Part shown: positions 35,640 to 46,936 of the stretch, one piece after another | Numbering within the stretch: position 1 is the first letter of the stretch | How the letters are laid out: every line of letters starts with the position of its first letter | Assembly (NCBI RefSeq): GCF_032854445.1 | Contig: NC_088295.1 | Span: 54,605,249-54,669,248 of the forward strand | Origin: Liolophura sinensis | Lineage: Eukaryota > Mollusca > Polyplacophora > Chitonida > Chitonidae | Direction: 5' to 3' | Length of the DNA: 64,000 bases | The notes under the pieces: model-generated | Told to the model about the DNA's origin: nothing | Database searches by the model: none | Seen by the model: the letters and a program-made list of their open reading frames with translations, nothing else | Translations under genes and position numbers: made by a program

Positions 35640-36418
35640 TGATTGTCACCATGACGACCAAATAGTGGATCTGCTCCAGGCAACGTTGCAAATATCCGCA
35701 GCATCAAATACAGCCCACGACATGTTAGTGTTTTTAGCCACCTTGACCCTAAACTGCTCAGCATAACTACGCCAAGCAAGGTCGCCCAATCTAGATGTCA
35801 ATGTGCGGTTGACACTGATATATTTTAAAAGTTGTCTTCCTTTTTGTGGAGGACGCTCCAGATCTATGCTAGAAAATACCAAAAATGCATTGGTTCAGGA
35901 CTCAGTTGAAACAAGTTTTTTGAAGTTGCTCTTTGGCCTCAAAAATAGTGGTTCCTCAGGTTGGCCACTAAGTGAAACAGAACAACTGATTTCGGAGCTC
36001 CTTTGGCTCACAGTAAAACGGATAAATCAACATATTCACCCGACCAAATTTTATTTTTTATTTGCAACGGAACGTGGGCTTCCAGGTCATCGCCGCTACT
36101 GACAAATGGGCTGGGTGGAAGGGACCTGACAGTGGGACCGAACCAAGGCAGGTTGTAATCGATGTGTAATTCAGGAAGATCAGAGTATGTAAACAAAGGC
36201 TGAGCATGCGCAGAGGGGGCCCTGGAGTTGTCATGCACTGCTGTTGTACGGGTTACGGTTGCAGTTTTACTCCTGTAGCTGACATGAGTTGCCTTCCTGC
36301 GTTTTGCGGGAGGAACACCTGTTTTCACCGGTGCATTGTTTGTAGAAGCCTTCCTGGGACAACCGGGTTTTCTGGTGGGCCTATGCGCGCGCCCTAAAAC
36401 ATGCTTCACTTTCGGCAT
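35640..36418 (-). pseudogene. Gag-like ORF of the Ngaro relic
   Basis: A basic, Pro-rich N-terminus (from 36418) leads to VPLQIKNKIWSGEYVDLSVL, a block seen in gag-like ORFs of DIRS-type elements. After internal stops, a second frame (35882-35646) carries RQLLKYI and AEQFRVKVAKN. A C homopolymer at 35580-35593 lies just past its end. Confidence 0.65.
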
Positions 36419-37824
36419 CCCGCTGTCCTTAAAAACCTAACAAACCTAGCAAGCTGTAATGTGTTCAATGGCTCCTCAAGCTGCTCTATTGACAAACTAT
36501 GTACAATTACTTTGAAATTCCAGTCTCCACCACTGATAATAAAATTAGCGGACTTTGAAAGTGGTTAGTCTCTGATGGCCTCTTCCCGCGGAATGGTGAT
36601 ACCTCTAACGTGCGACTGCTGTCATATGACCCAGCCAGTGGCCGAAATTCTCGTTGCTAGGATATCAACTAAACACAACCTACCAAATACGAGGCAATAC
36701 AAAACTTTACGGTTAGAGGAAGATAACCCACAGCCAATTTTCAGTCATAATCCACAGACGCTCAAATTAGATAATTACGGCTGTGTTGTTAACATTCAGG
36801 TTGTTAACACCACTTATGTATGACAAAGCCCAACTGGTTAAGATCAGAGTTGCTGTATAGAACGCAGCTGGTGGCAGCTCATCGCAGCTGGTTTTTGTGC
36901 ATATACACAAGGCCTAGCTGTTACCGAGAAATGCTGGATTCGTGGACAGAAAGAGCGCGCTACTGGTCTCGCTAGGGTTAGTTTGCAGTCTGTAACAGGC
37001 TAAGTGAGCAGTGTACAACGGCAGTTTCGCCTGTCGAGAGAATCCATTGTGAAAGAAAGAATTTTTATATTTGAGAGGTAATTAAACCTTCGTGCTATAT
37101 GACGTTTTGAAAAATCTATTTTTAATGTATGATCACCTATCGAATTAATGTTTCGTCGCAAACTATTCCTGTGTTTGTTCTGAGCTTTCTTTGCCCATCA
37201 TCTCTTTATGTTGCGACGTACTTTTATTACAATTCAGCTGTTTTTTGTTTGATCATTGCTGTCTAGGAGACAATCTATTTCATGATAGTTATGTACGACG
37301 TAATAAGTGTTACGTAATTATAGAAGACAAAAAGATTAAGAATAAATAAGGGCGTCCTGGGATGTGTTGTGAGAAAATATCAATCCGAGCCCACTGTGCT
37401 TTGTGCTCAAAGTGTGCTGTACATCGGGATAAACGTCGACAGCAGTATACTACGTCGAAAACGTGTCGCATTGCGGAGGAGTCAAAATTGCGGAGGAGTC
37501 GTGTCAGTGGGTCCGCGCTCTGTATGCTATAGCATAGCTTGGCATAGTACTGATGGGTGAAACAAGTAGACTTGGAAATTGTGATGTGACTGGTCCGTCC
37601 GGCAGAATGGACCAGTTGTCAACGCGTATGTTCCCGCGCGAATTTCGTTGAGGTTCGCGTTGGTGAACGTCCAGTTGTAGAGTTGAGTGCTGAGCTGTGT
37701 CACGCCAGAACGGAGCAATGGGGTGATTTGGATTTTCCCGCTCGGATGTCGTTGACATCACTAACACGGGGAATGTGTTCCACGACGAGGGGAACAGCAT
37801 CTTTTGCACCACGTTCGCCAAAGG
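36419..37824. other. Unassigned stretch between two dead elements
   Basis: No plus-strand gene is supported. A minus-strand open frame at 37527-37718 (LYNWTFTNANLNEIRAGTYA) directly follows the polymerase relic; it may belong to the same element but I do not recognise it. A 14-bp direct repeat (attgcggaggagtc) occurs twice at about 37469-37500. Confidence 0.4.
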
Positions 37825-39495
37825 TTACACGTTGTTTCGTTTCCTCTTTGACCCCCAACCTCCATCACGATCACCAACAGAACCTTGTTCAGAAAGAAGA
37901 TTTGCTCTTGGAGATACAACATTGGGGGCCGTCTTCAAAGACATGTGCCCGAACCCCACAAATCTCCGGGGAGAATACTTTGATTCGTACCGACTACCAC
38001 CCCTCCACACCTTGGCTCACCCGGAGAACACACTATTGGACGTGGAATGATCGGCGGCTGCATAATCTGGACACAGCTGTGTGCGAGCAATATTGCATGT
38101 GTTACTTAAGTCAGCGGGCTCGAGGTTGTCCCATGGACGCCATTGTACATACGTTCGACACATCAGACCAGGTCATGTGCGTCGAGTCCGTCTTCATCTC
38201 ACAGTACTCCCAGTTCGACTTGTCAAAGAACCGAGCCATAAAATCGTAGCAGAGCTCCAACATACTTTGAAGTTTGGCGCACTGGTACACCATACATCCT
38301 GTTTGCAACGGTAGGTTGTAACGAAATGGTTCTTTTGCTGCTGACCACTTCGAAGGTGTCGTCATCGATCTGGCACTGTACACTCCCGAGTAATTTGCGC
38401 GTCTTCGCCAGGCCACAGGTTTTCACAGCCTCGTGTGGGTCTTGGTTTGTCACGGTTTGCCATAGCGGGAATTTCTCATCGTTTCACAAATGAGTGCCTT
38501 GGAGAGGTCAGTGTCCCCTTGTCGTGGGGCCTGGGTGACGGCGTCCGCAAAAGTTTGGAAGGCTCGCTCGGGGCGTGTACTCTCGATCAGCATTCGCCTT
38601 GAACAGGGCATGATGTCATTGACCCGTGCGAACTCCCGCCATGGTGGAGCCGATGTCCTCCAGGCTCACGTCAGTGATTTTAAACATCAGTGGGCATTGC
38701 GCTAAGTTTCGGTTTGAGATGGTCGGGGACCTGGATGTTACATTCGATGAAGCCAAACAATCGGCATAGAACGACACACTCCACCAGCTGAGCTTGCGTC
38801 GTGGGCCGTCGCTGTGACGGCGCTAAGGCGTACCGCTTGTCAATCCCCGTCGGTGGTTGTAGCGTAGCTCACTCTGGCGTAGATGACAGCCGAGGTAGTG
38901 GTAATAGCAGCCGTGGAACTGGAAGACGATGGGACGTCCGTCGATGTGGGCGAACCCGTCTACGTGGAGTTGACGATCACCGATCCACTTCTCCGTGTGG
39001 TTGAGCCGGTGGTGGATGGATATCCCGAGCTGGTGTGACTGCCAGTCCAGTCATTTTTCAGCCAGACGAGTCGCTGTACCGGTGGGAATGAACTTCTTCC
39101 CGTCACGCCGCCATCGGCAGGCCTACAAGGCGTTTGCATCGAACCCGACGATCCGATGACAGAGTTTACCTCCTCGTATACGTGTCACGCCTCGTTCGTG
39201 GTAACCATGGAAAATGATGCTCTGCTCGCCAAGGATGTTTTCCTTCAGACAGTCGTGCATGTCTCACCGATGAGCGTGGCGTGAACACAGAGCGCAGATC
39301 GTGAAACATGTAGCGGAGGGTGAGCCCTGGGATGCTGATGCAGTCTTTTGACACATCGACGTGTATGGTTTGGTAGAACGCCACCATTTTCCCTACCGCC
39401 TCCATGAAGGCTTTCTTATCGTACCTCCCTGGGGCCGATTCTCCCGCCTTACCGTACGAGGTCCTTTTCTTTGCTTCATAAACAATCCAAACCAC
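37825..39495 (-). pseudogene. Family-B DNA polymerase relic, Polinton/virus-like (copy 1)
   Basis: From high to low coordinate, the minus strand shows pieces of a protein-primed-type PolB in order: DCISIPGLTLRYMF, then RIVGFDANAL, then FQFHGCYYHYLGC, then FGFIECNIQVPDHLKP, then DAVTQAPRQGDTDLSKAL, then DDDTFEVVSSKRTI, then RYNLPLQTGCMVYQ. The motif C site (38183-38194) reads KTDS instead of DTDS, so the catalytic Asp is lost. Stops and frameshifts separate most pieces. Such polymerases occur in Polinton/Maverick elements and related adintovirus-like elements. No integrase, packaging ATPase or capsid gene was recognised nearby, so the exact class is open. Confidence 0.8.
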
Positions 39496-41810
39496 CCTTT
39501 CAAGTTGGTCCCTTATTGTATTATTAACTGAGACTCTACGATATATTGACGTTTCTCCTGCTTTTTGTAATTTGCTCCACGCCTTAGAAGGTAATTTTTC
39601 ATTTTATCAAAATGGTAAAATGATAAAGCTACCAATGCAGAGAGACTATCATATCTTAATTTACTTCTACTGACCACATAGACATGTTAGCACAAACTAG
39701 CTTTGGCCACTTCAGGTTGTACCAATATCATGTGTGGCTCATAGACTAATACAACAACATCAGCATTCATTTCCGAGGCTGCAGTGACGTTCAAATTACA
39801 CATAATGTGGCACAGATACTGCGACCATGTTAGAGGTAATTTGTATAAAGGACATTTAGTATAATTCACGTCGCGAAGCATGTATCTTCAGGTCACGCAC
39901 TTTTCTCACGTCAGCTTCCTGTTATTGGCCCTTTGTTAATGGCAGCTTATTATCTAAAGTTTGAGAAAAGACACATTGTCCGGAACAAAAGAAAAATGTA
40001 TATATGTTTTAATCTAACGCGTATTAATCGGAAACTGACCTCTCAATACGCAAAAAAGACACCTGGTACCAGTGCTTGAAAAACTAATTAGGCTGCCTTG
40101 CTTGAAACGCATCCAATTAGTTTTGATCCAAAGCCTGTGGAAGTTATCACTACAAAAACACCTCAGATATATCCCATTTAATAAAACTTGCATAAACAAT
40201 TTTGAAGTAAATTTCAAACCATAAAAATTTTTTTCTTATGTCAGCATAGTACTTCGATATATAAACTTGGGTTATATATGAATTAATCAGAAGTGGAAAG
40301 TGGAATCTTTCAAATGCTAGAAAACTCATATCCCTGTCTCATGATTGGATTCTCTTCATTTTCGAAGAAAACTAGCTGATAAAAAAAAATGGCCCTTAGT
40401 GATAAGCGTTTATAAAAACATAACCTCTTCATATTTTCTAACACACGAGAGACTGGTAATTTGAAAATTCCTGCACCCTTGGTGATGGCTAGTGGTGGTG
40501 ACAACAGGCATTTGCATGAATATGCTCAGTCAAACGTTCGCTTTAGACACTTGGTGCGCATATCTGGACCTCGTATAGATTGCAAAGTTAGTCAGTATAT
40601 TGCCAATGGTCGGTTTACTTTACAGGAGTAATTGAGTATGGTGTTAAGGGACAAACTTTTTCAAACTTACGCGAACCATAGCTCACTGTCAGTTTGTTTG
40701 GTCATAATTATGCAACCATGTTTTCTTGTTGACATATCACCATACCCCTTGGTTAATTACAGAGATTAATATACAGTTGTCTGGCCTTCATTTGGCTTGC
40801 CTCTTATCCAAAATAGTGAAGCATTCAGAGAAGTCTATCTACATACTCCTTCAATATTTTACAAACACGTGGACAGACGATTTACATTGGGAGAGTACAT
40901 GCAGCTCACCTTGATTTGCATAGTTGGGAATACAATGCTTACACTTACATAACTTATCAATCATTTAGGCCAAGGAACACCAAGAGCAATATTATTTTTG
41001 TTTATTGATGTAAATTGTTATTCTCTTGTTTATCGGGTTATTTAATGGGATATGACCTCTACATGTTCATCTGTGTGTCTCAATTGATAAGATGATTGTT
41101 TTCTCATCAATTTTGTAACGTTAATGTATTCTATTGATAAGCGTCGAAGGATTAGCGAACGTGATAAAGGAAACAGATTGAAGTGAAAAAAACCATATTT
41201 GTGGTTCTGTACGATTGCAATGAAAGTATCTTCAAAGGAAATGCACACATGTTGTGCGAATGTTTGGCCCTTTAAAATGGATTTTTTAAAGTCTGTTACT
41301 CTTACTCTTCCCCCGATATTTCATTATTTCCTTATTTACGTTTTCAGTCAATTAAATGATAAACTCTTGAAACTCCGAAAGACATTTGAATTTGGTCAAA
41401 ACTATCAATGTTTGTATGAGGCCATTTAATGGGAATTATGCATTCCAAGAGTGTTGATCTGATCTAACATCGATGGTATCTACTACCAGTTTTATGTATC
41501 AAAACTGTCACATACCGCAGTTTGATGGCAAATTTAGCGAATGCATCGAATTTAATTTCCCTTTTTTTAAATTTTCGTAATTGTTTTGAAGGAATACCAG
41601 ATTATCGAGAAGGTCATTCCAGTTTCAAGGTCATGCCAGTTACCAAGGTCATTCCAATCCCATAGCCATTTCATTTTCAAGATCATTCCTGTCTCAAGGC
41701 CATTCCAGTCTCATTGCACACTTTGTCCGGGTAATCCTTTATATTAAAATTGATAACATAGTGTGATAGTATAGTGAGATTTAATGGTGATGCGTAAAAT
41801 CATTTCTCGA
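39496..41810. other. Non-coding; decayed short tandem repeat at the right end
   Basis: No gene seen. At about 41600-41715 a degenerate 18-21-bp unit (caaggtcattccagtctcaa) recurs about six times. A small inverted repeat (tcattttatca / tggtaaaatga) lies near 39600. Confidence 0.45.
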
Positions 41811-41814
41811 TCTA

Positions 41815-41923
41815 GCCCAAGAGCCTCTCACCAATGCGGTCACTGTGAGCTCAAATGGCCGAGTGGCTAAAGGCACGCTTGTCTTCCAATGGCAAGGGCC
41901 CACAAATTATACGGGTTCAAGGC
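41815..41923 (+). other. SINE head fragment joined to a tRNA-like sequence
   Basis: A family-1 piece (gagcctctcaccaatgcggt) runs into a class-II tRNA-like sequence. That part has box A TGGCCGAGTGG at 41856-41866 and a box-B-like GGGTTCAAGGC at 41913-41923, spaced like a Ser or Leu tRNA with a long variable arm. The 3' acceptor strand does not pair well and a (CA)n run follows. It is probably a tRNA pseudogene or SINE head, not a working tRNA. Confidence 0.5.
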
Positions 41924-42207
41924 AAACACACACACACAAAATTTTTAAATTGTATGATGGTGATAAGCTGTATGGATTGAGATTGTAATTCATCCTGTGA
42001 TCTTAAAGAATGGAAAGAAACATCTGCATGTGACGGTGAAGTTTTCACTTTACTAAAGAAAGTGGTGTTTTCCCACCAGTATGACATAGCAGCTCGCACG
42101 TACGCGATTGGCAGTATGGTAATGATTGAAGCAGATATTTGAAGACGATTTTTCACAGAATTCTTTTATGCCTATTTGCGAGGATAATGTTTTCCCTGTT
42201 TGTAAAA

Positions 42208-42474
42208 GAAGTATTTGTTTATTTATTTATTTGATTGGTGTTTTACACCGTACTCAAGAATATTTCACTTATACGAGGGCGGCCAGCATTATGGTGGGTG
42301 GAAATCGGATAGAGCCCGGGGGAAACCCACGACCATCCACAGGTACGTATCCCACGTACGACCGGAAAGGGAGCCAGCATGAGCTGGACTTGAACTCACA
42401 GCGACCGTATTGGTGAGAGACTCCTGGGTCACTACGTTGCGCTAGCGCGCTAACCAACTGAGCCACGGAGGCCC
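42208..42474 (-). mobile_element. Full-length SINE (family 1) with target-site duplication
   Basis: Tail, central domain, box B and head (tggctcagttggttag on the minus strand) are all present. TTTGTAAAA flanks it at 42199-42207 and 42475-42483. Confidence 0.95.
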
Positions 42475-42540
42475 TTTGTAAAACAAGGTAAGGTACTCAG
42501 CACTCTGGCTCATTATTTCTACGTCTTACTTAGAAAGCAA

Positions 42541-42591
42541 GAAAAAAAAAACAACAAAAAACAAAAAACAAAAAAACAAAAAATAAAAAAC
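42541..42591. repeat. A-rich (CAAAAAA)n simple repeat
   Basis: Runs of 5-10 A separated by single C, G or T bases. Confidence 0.9.
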
Positions 42592-42927
42592 ATGTATAAA
42601 TGTATTAGACCCAATATAGTTAACAATATCTATAATGGGTCACCTACGTTCCAATAACACGTAGAGAAAACTTAACAGCAAACTTGGTTAGACATTAGTG
42701 TTACAGGCTGATGGTCCATTATCTTAACCGATAGGAGGTGACGGGGAACAGGATGGTCGTCTAGTATAATAGTAAATGTCACTTGGGATGTGGGTACAGA
42801 TGATAGTATGTTAAGGTACACTTTCAGCGGATGGGTAGTAAATACCTACAGCGCGGTGATAATTGGTGTCAATAAACCACCTGAACTAATGTAGGCATGT
42901 TATCATTACTTCGATTATCATTACTAT

Positions 42928-43032
42928 ATCTGCCCGGTTTCCACCCACCATATTGCTGGTTGCCGTTATATACATGGAAGTGAAATATTTTTGAGTACGA
43001 CGTAAAACTCCATCAAATAAATAAACAAATAT
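42928..43032 (+). mobile_element. SINE 3' half (family 1)
   Basis: It starts tctgcccggtttccacccac and ends tgagtacgacgtaaaactcc and an AAAT-rich tail. It faces the next copy tail to tail. Confidence 0.85.
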
Positions 43033-43057
43033 GAAGGCCCATATATCTATGGGACTT

Positions 43058-43308
43058 AATATTTGTTTATTTATTTGATATAGTTTTATGTTGTACTCAA
43101 GAATATTTCACTTACATGTGTATGACGGCGGCCAGGATTGTTGGGGAAACGGGGCAAAGCCCGGGGTAAGATCTCGAACACCCGCAGTTGGCGGCAGATC
43201 TTCCCACGTACGGCCGGAGAGGATACCAGCATGAACTGGACTCGCAGCGATCGCATGGGTGAGATGCTCCTGAGTCACGCTAACCCCTCGGCAACGGAAG
43301 CCCCCGGT
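43058..43308 (-). mobile_element. SINE copy (family 1)
   Basis: It is nearly full length but with small gaps in the central domain and head (tcgcagcgatcgcatgggtg). With the plus-strand copy just before it, it forms an inverted pair separated by about 25 bp. Confidence 0.85.
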
Positions 43309-44050
43309 CTTAATATGTTATAGAAGCTAACTCTCAAAAAATCTTCAAGGTTAGAAACCATTCCTTATTATAATTTATATGTACCATTCCTTATCCTTGT
43401 GACACACCTGGCATAAATCGAAACATCACGCAGAAAATAGGCGTATGGAATCGATGAGAACAGGTTTTCATGCGAGTAACGTTTGTCTACGTAACGTGTG
43501 TTTAAGTAATTTATAAAAAAAACGTCTTAAGTTTAAATAAATCGTAATTATCATAACAGCTTGTCTTCCGCCACACACACACGAACACTCCATCGAGGGG
43601 ACGACGAGGAACTCTGCCGGAAATTATTTCTGTGTCTCTTTATTCATCAATGTGCCTTAATTTTCGTTCAGATTTTCGTGGACAGAAAGCGAGGCTATTT
43701 TCAGACACAGTTTTCAGGACGAACCAACGGTAAAAAATGACATCCTGTGCTGAAACACTTTGATCTCTCGTCCCTTTGTTCACTTTGACGGATGTCTATA
43801 TGAATCTGAACAGATCTGTGAAAAGATTCTAACTACTTCCTGATTCGGACTAAGACGGCTTGATTATTATACGCCCTCGTCCCGATTCTACCCGGAAAAA
43901 AATAGATGTAGTTCGAATGAATCTATTACAACCCATTACTCGTGTCTGTTTGTCATTTCCAGACACACATCCATATATATATAGGTTCACGTGGGCTGTC
44001 CAGGTAGACTTTCACGGCTATCAGTCATTCGGAGAAACGCGACCTGTCTC

Positions 44051-44057
44051 TATAAAA
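44051..44057 (+). promoter_or_regulatory. TATA box of the candidate peptide-precursor gene
   Basis: TATAAAA lies 105 bp before the ATG at 44156, which fits a start near 44080 and a 75-nt leader. No other ATG was noticed between the inferred start and 44156. Confidence 0.55.
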
Positions 44058-44155
44058 ATCGCATGCCTTCATAATCATATATAGACTTCTACCGCTCGCT
44101 GACTTCACAACCCCTTATCCTGTCTTCTATCGGCACACACAACTGGATTGCACTC

Positions 44156-46853
44156 ATGTCGTTTCGCACGGACGGCGTTTTGTCCTTGAGGTTTTTGCTG
44201 TTGGTCCTTCTGCAAAGTTTCTTGTTGCTTTCTTCTCCAGGAAATGGTAAAAGGTTGCCGCTTAGCGCTCCAGACAGAGATCAGAGAAATATAGAAATGC
44301 TGGCCAGGTTCGTGATGAGCGACCAAGCCAACTCAGAAAGACTGTCACTCCGCACAAGGAAGGCGGAAGCCGCTTTTAAACGATCATTAGGCGGCCAATT
44401 TTTGGACATCGATCCGACACTTTTTGGAAAGGTAAGTTCATTCTCCATCAAGATGATTATTTAAATATTTGTATATAGGGCTATGGCATTGCGACTTGAT
44501 CAAGATTCACGTCTTAAAATCTCATCACATTATTGAATGCAATAGGGATACTAGCAAAACTGTAGTTACGGGGTACATAAACGATTTCTGTCATGTATCA
44601 GGCAGACTCTAAAAAACGAAACATAAAATACTTTCACGGACCAATCTAAACATAAAGATCTTGAAAACATTTCTGCAACAAGGTTGAAGTATTTTCCAAG
44701 ATTTCAAGAGGCATTTAAATATCATAATGCAGAATCTTTCTTTAAATGGACCGATACGTGAAAATAGTATCCATTAATATCATATTAAAGGATACATAAA
44801 ACGTACTACAGTGTGATGGGTAAGTACATGGTTTTAAGGATAATGAAGAAAGACATAGCCCAAAAACGCGAGAAAAAAATCATCTTTGAGGAATATTTAA
44901 TATTTCTTAATAACCCCGCCATTTTATGCATATTTTTCGTCAGTGATCGTAAATATTGTAATAGGTGAACACATTGGGATAGCGGGACCAGTCCAAGAGC
45001 CATTTCCAGCTCAACTTCAAAAAAAGTTGTTTGCACAGCTATCACCGTTCACCTCACCACAGCAGGCTATTATAATTTCCGGAAGAACCTCTGAAGACTT
45101 AGGAAAACCGTAGTTTATTTCTATTTTTATTTCCTAGGCCACCTTTGTTTGTTTGTTTTCTTTTAATCTAATAGATTTTACAGGATTAAATCTACATTCT
45201 ATCTAGGCGTCAGTACAGACATTTATATACCAGCCGTCAACAAAAACGAGCGTTTTGGGTCAATAATAACAAGAACAAGGCCTGGCATCAGACAAATTAC
45301 TCATAGGAGATAGACAAAATTGGCTGCAGGAAAATATGCTTGCTAAACAGACACTGTCGATTCTTAAAAAATGAGCGGCTTACTGGTACCTCAAGTTTCA
45401 GTCAGGCAAGAAAGACAATGAGTAGTTCATCATATCCACTTTACAGCTGACGTAAGAACACAAATTTATGGAAGCCGATAGCGACCATGCGGGCTTTCGT
45501 CCTTTCTGCTGATTATTTAGTCTAGAAAAAAATGCTAAAGGAAGAAACAACGAAAGGATGAAGCAAAAGCGCGAGGCAAAACTACGACATGACAAAACAA
45601 AACTACGAAAGGACAAAACAACGAAGTTTTACCACCTTTGGCCGTTTGTACTTTCACCTCGCCCTTTTGTACTTTTGTGCCGCCCTTTTAATCTTTCGGG
45701 TTTTCATCCATAGAAAACGAATGAGAAAAACTACGAAAGGACGCGTTTCCACTAAGCGTCACTCTTTCGTACTTTTGCCTTCCGCTTTAAAATCGCTATT
45801 TGCATGACAAACAGGACGGCAAACGTACGAAAGTGCGAAGTTTGACAGAGACCGGTCCTTTTGACGTTTTGCCTTCCGGTTCACCGGACGTTGTGCCCAC
45901 CCATGGGTGACTGTTTATATGTATGGCACTCTAGGAAGGTCGTATAAAACCATCATGGCACTATCACAATATGGCTCAATCATGGCACAAAGCGATGGAC
46001 AGATGGTACCAATCGATAGCAAGATATTACTGTACGATGGCGAGATGGAAGAAGGCGACGAGATAATGAATGGCATGAAGCCATGGTACGATGACCATTG
46101 CTTTGTAGCATCGTGCCATCGTTTTGAAGCATGGTGTAATCGCTTCGTAACATTGTGCCTTCGCTTCCTTCCATTATACAATCGTTTCTTAACATCGTGT
46201 CATCGATTCGTACCATGGCCCTCTAAAAATTCTCACGAGACCAAGGCCGTGTATGACGACCCTTATTTTCCTTTTCCGGTACAAGTCGCTCAGATCATAA
46301 TGCACAAGTATAACATCAAATTGCCAATAATATCGATGGTTCAAAGTGACGGAACAATGGTATGAAGCGATGGGACAAAGCATAGCTTTTAGTATATGTG
46401 TCTGTAACCCATTGGTTGGAATCATCGTCTCATCATTTCATATCATCGTTCCATTATTTCGTGCTATCGTCCCATCGCTTTGTATCCATCGTTTCGTATT
46501 ATCATACAATAGTTTATTGTCCTCGTACTATCGCTTCTTGCCGCCCTTAATAAACATTGCGTTGATAAGCAATAGCATCAAATTCATCTTTACAAGTGTA
46601 AAAAGTTTCTTTGCTATGTGTAAACGGAGGTATATGAATAAACCCGCTCGTTGACTTGAAAAGCAGACAACACCATTGTCTACAGTTAGAGATGGCGTAA
46701 CGATATATCATGGCCTCTCGCAGCAAATATTCAAATACATTATAGAAAGGTATGCCGGTTTGACATATTATTGCTATACTACTTTTTCTCTCTTTCCAGA
46801 TACAAATGAGACAATGGATGAAGCAAATGTTGAGACGTCAGCAGCGACGATAA
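44156..46853 (+). CDS. Candidate secreted peptide-hormone precursor, two exons
   Basis: Exons 44156-44431 and 46800-46853 join in phase 0 across a GT-AG intron (AAG followed by GTAAGT; tctctctttccag) and give 109 aa. Residues 8-27 are a strong signal-peptide core (LRFLLLVLLQSFLLL) with likely cleavage near GNG. Dibasic sites stand at 32-33 (KR), 68-69 (RK) and 75-76 (KR). The last would release a 33-residue, Cys-free peptide starting SLGGQFLDID. Its C-terminal part is amphipathic and basic (RQWMKQMLRRQ), and it has no Gly for amidation. Small size, TATA promoter, dibasic sites and helix point to a neuropeptide or hormone. The R-x-W-(5)-L spacing loosely recalls parathyroid-hormone-type ligands, but this is weak. 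The family is not recognised. The second exon rests on splice-site and phase agreement only. Confidence 0.55.
45539..45870. repeat. Inverted clusters of a 'ctacgaaaggac' motif
   Basis: The left part (45550-45625) repeats 'aaaactacgaaaggacaaaa' in plus sense. The middle and right parts carry its reverse complement (ccttttgtacttttg, ctttcgtacttttgcc), then the plus sense again near 45730. The result is an imperfect inverted repeat built from short units. Confidence 0.65.
45907..46560. repeat. Quasi-palindromic block of about 20-bp 'atcgtttcgtaccatcg' units
   Basis: The left part holds 'gcgatggacagatggtacca' type units; from about 46085 the same motif runs in reverse complement (catcgtgccatcgttttgaa, atcgcttcgtaacattgtgc), and again at 46425-46545. 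Stops are rare, so frames stay open on both strands (plus 45907-46365), but the encoded sequence is low-complexity. I read it as repeat, not gene. It lies in the intron of the peptide-precursor gene. Confidence 0.6.
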
Positions 46854-46936
46854 TCCCTTGGTCTATGAGACAAACCAACCTCATCAAGACCTTGTTTTCA
46901 CTACAACCGCCTTTTGGGAACATTCCCTCTGCTGAA

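Larger units (their letters stand above)
33689..36418 (-). mobile_element. Ngaro/DIRS-like tyrosine-recombinase retrotransposon relic
   Basis: Read from the minus strand, the order is gag-like (36418-35640), reverse transcriptase (35484-34504), tyrosine recombinase C-terminus (34376-34086) and SGNH hydrolase (about 34040-33689). This is the known order of Ngaro-type elements, which integrate with a tyrosine recombinase. Frames are broken by stops and shifts, and the RNase H region and most of the recombinase are missing, so the copy is dead. The flanking split repeats of an intact element were not identified. Confidence 0.8.

Noticed and set aside
37683-38249. A 188-codon plus-strand ORF.
   Set aside because: It lies mostly antisense to the polymerase relic, which has recognisable blocks on the minus strand. 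No motif supports the plus frame.
39687-39881. Minus-strand ORF next to polymerase copy 1 as a possible N-terminal part.
   Set aside because: It contains no polymerase or terminal-protein motif that I recognise.
41856-41923. A functional Ser or Leu tRNA gene.
   Set aside because: Box A is good, but the acceptor stem and 3' end do not pair well and a (CA)n run follows directly.
45907-46365. A 152-codon ORF in the peptide-gene intron.
   Set aside because: It is built of short repeated motifs and the opposite strand is equally open, so the open frame is explained by repeat composition.
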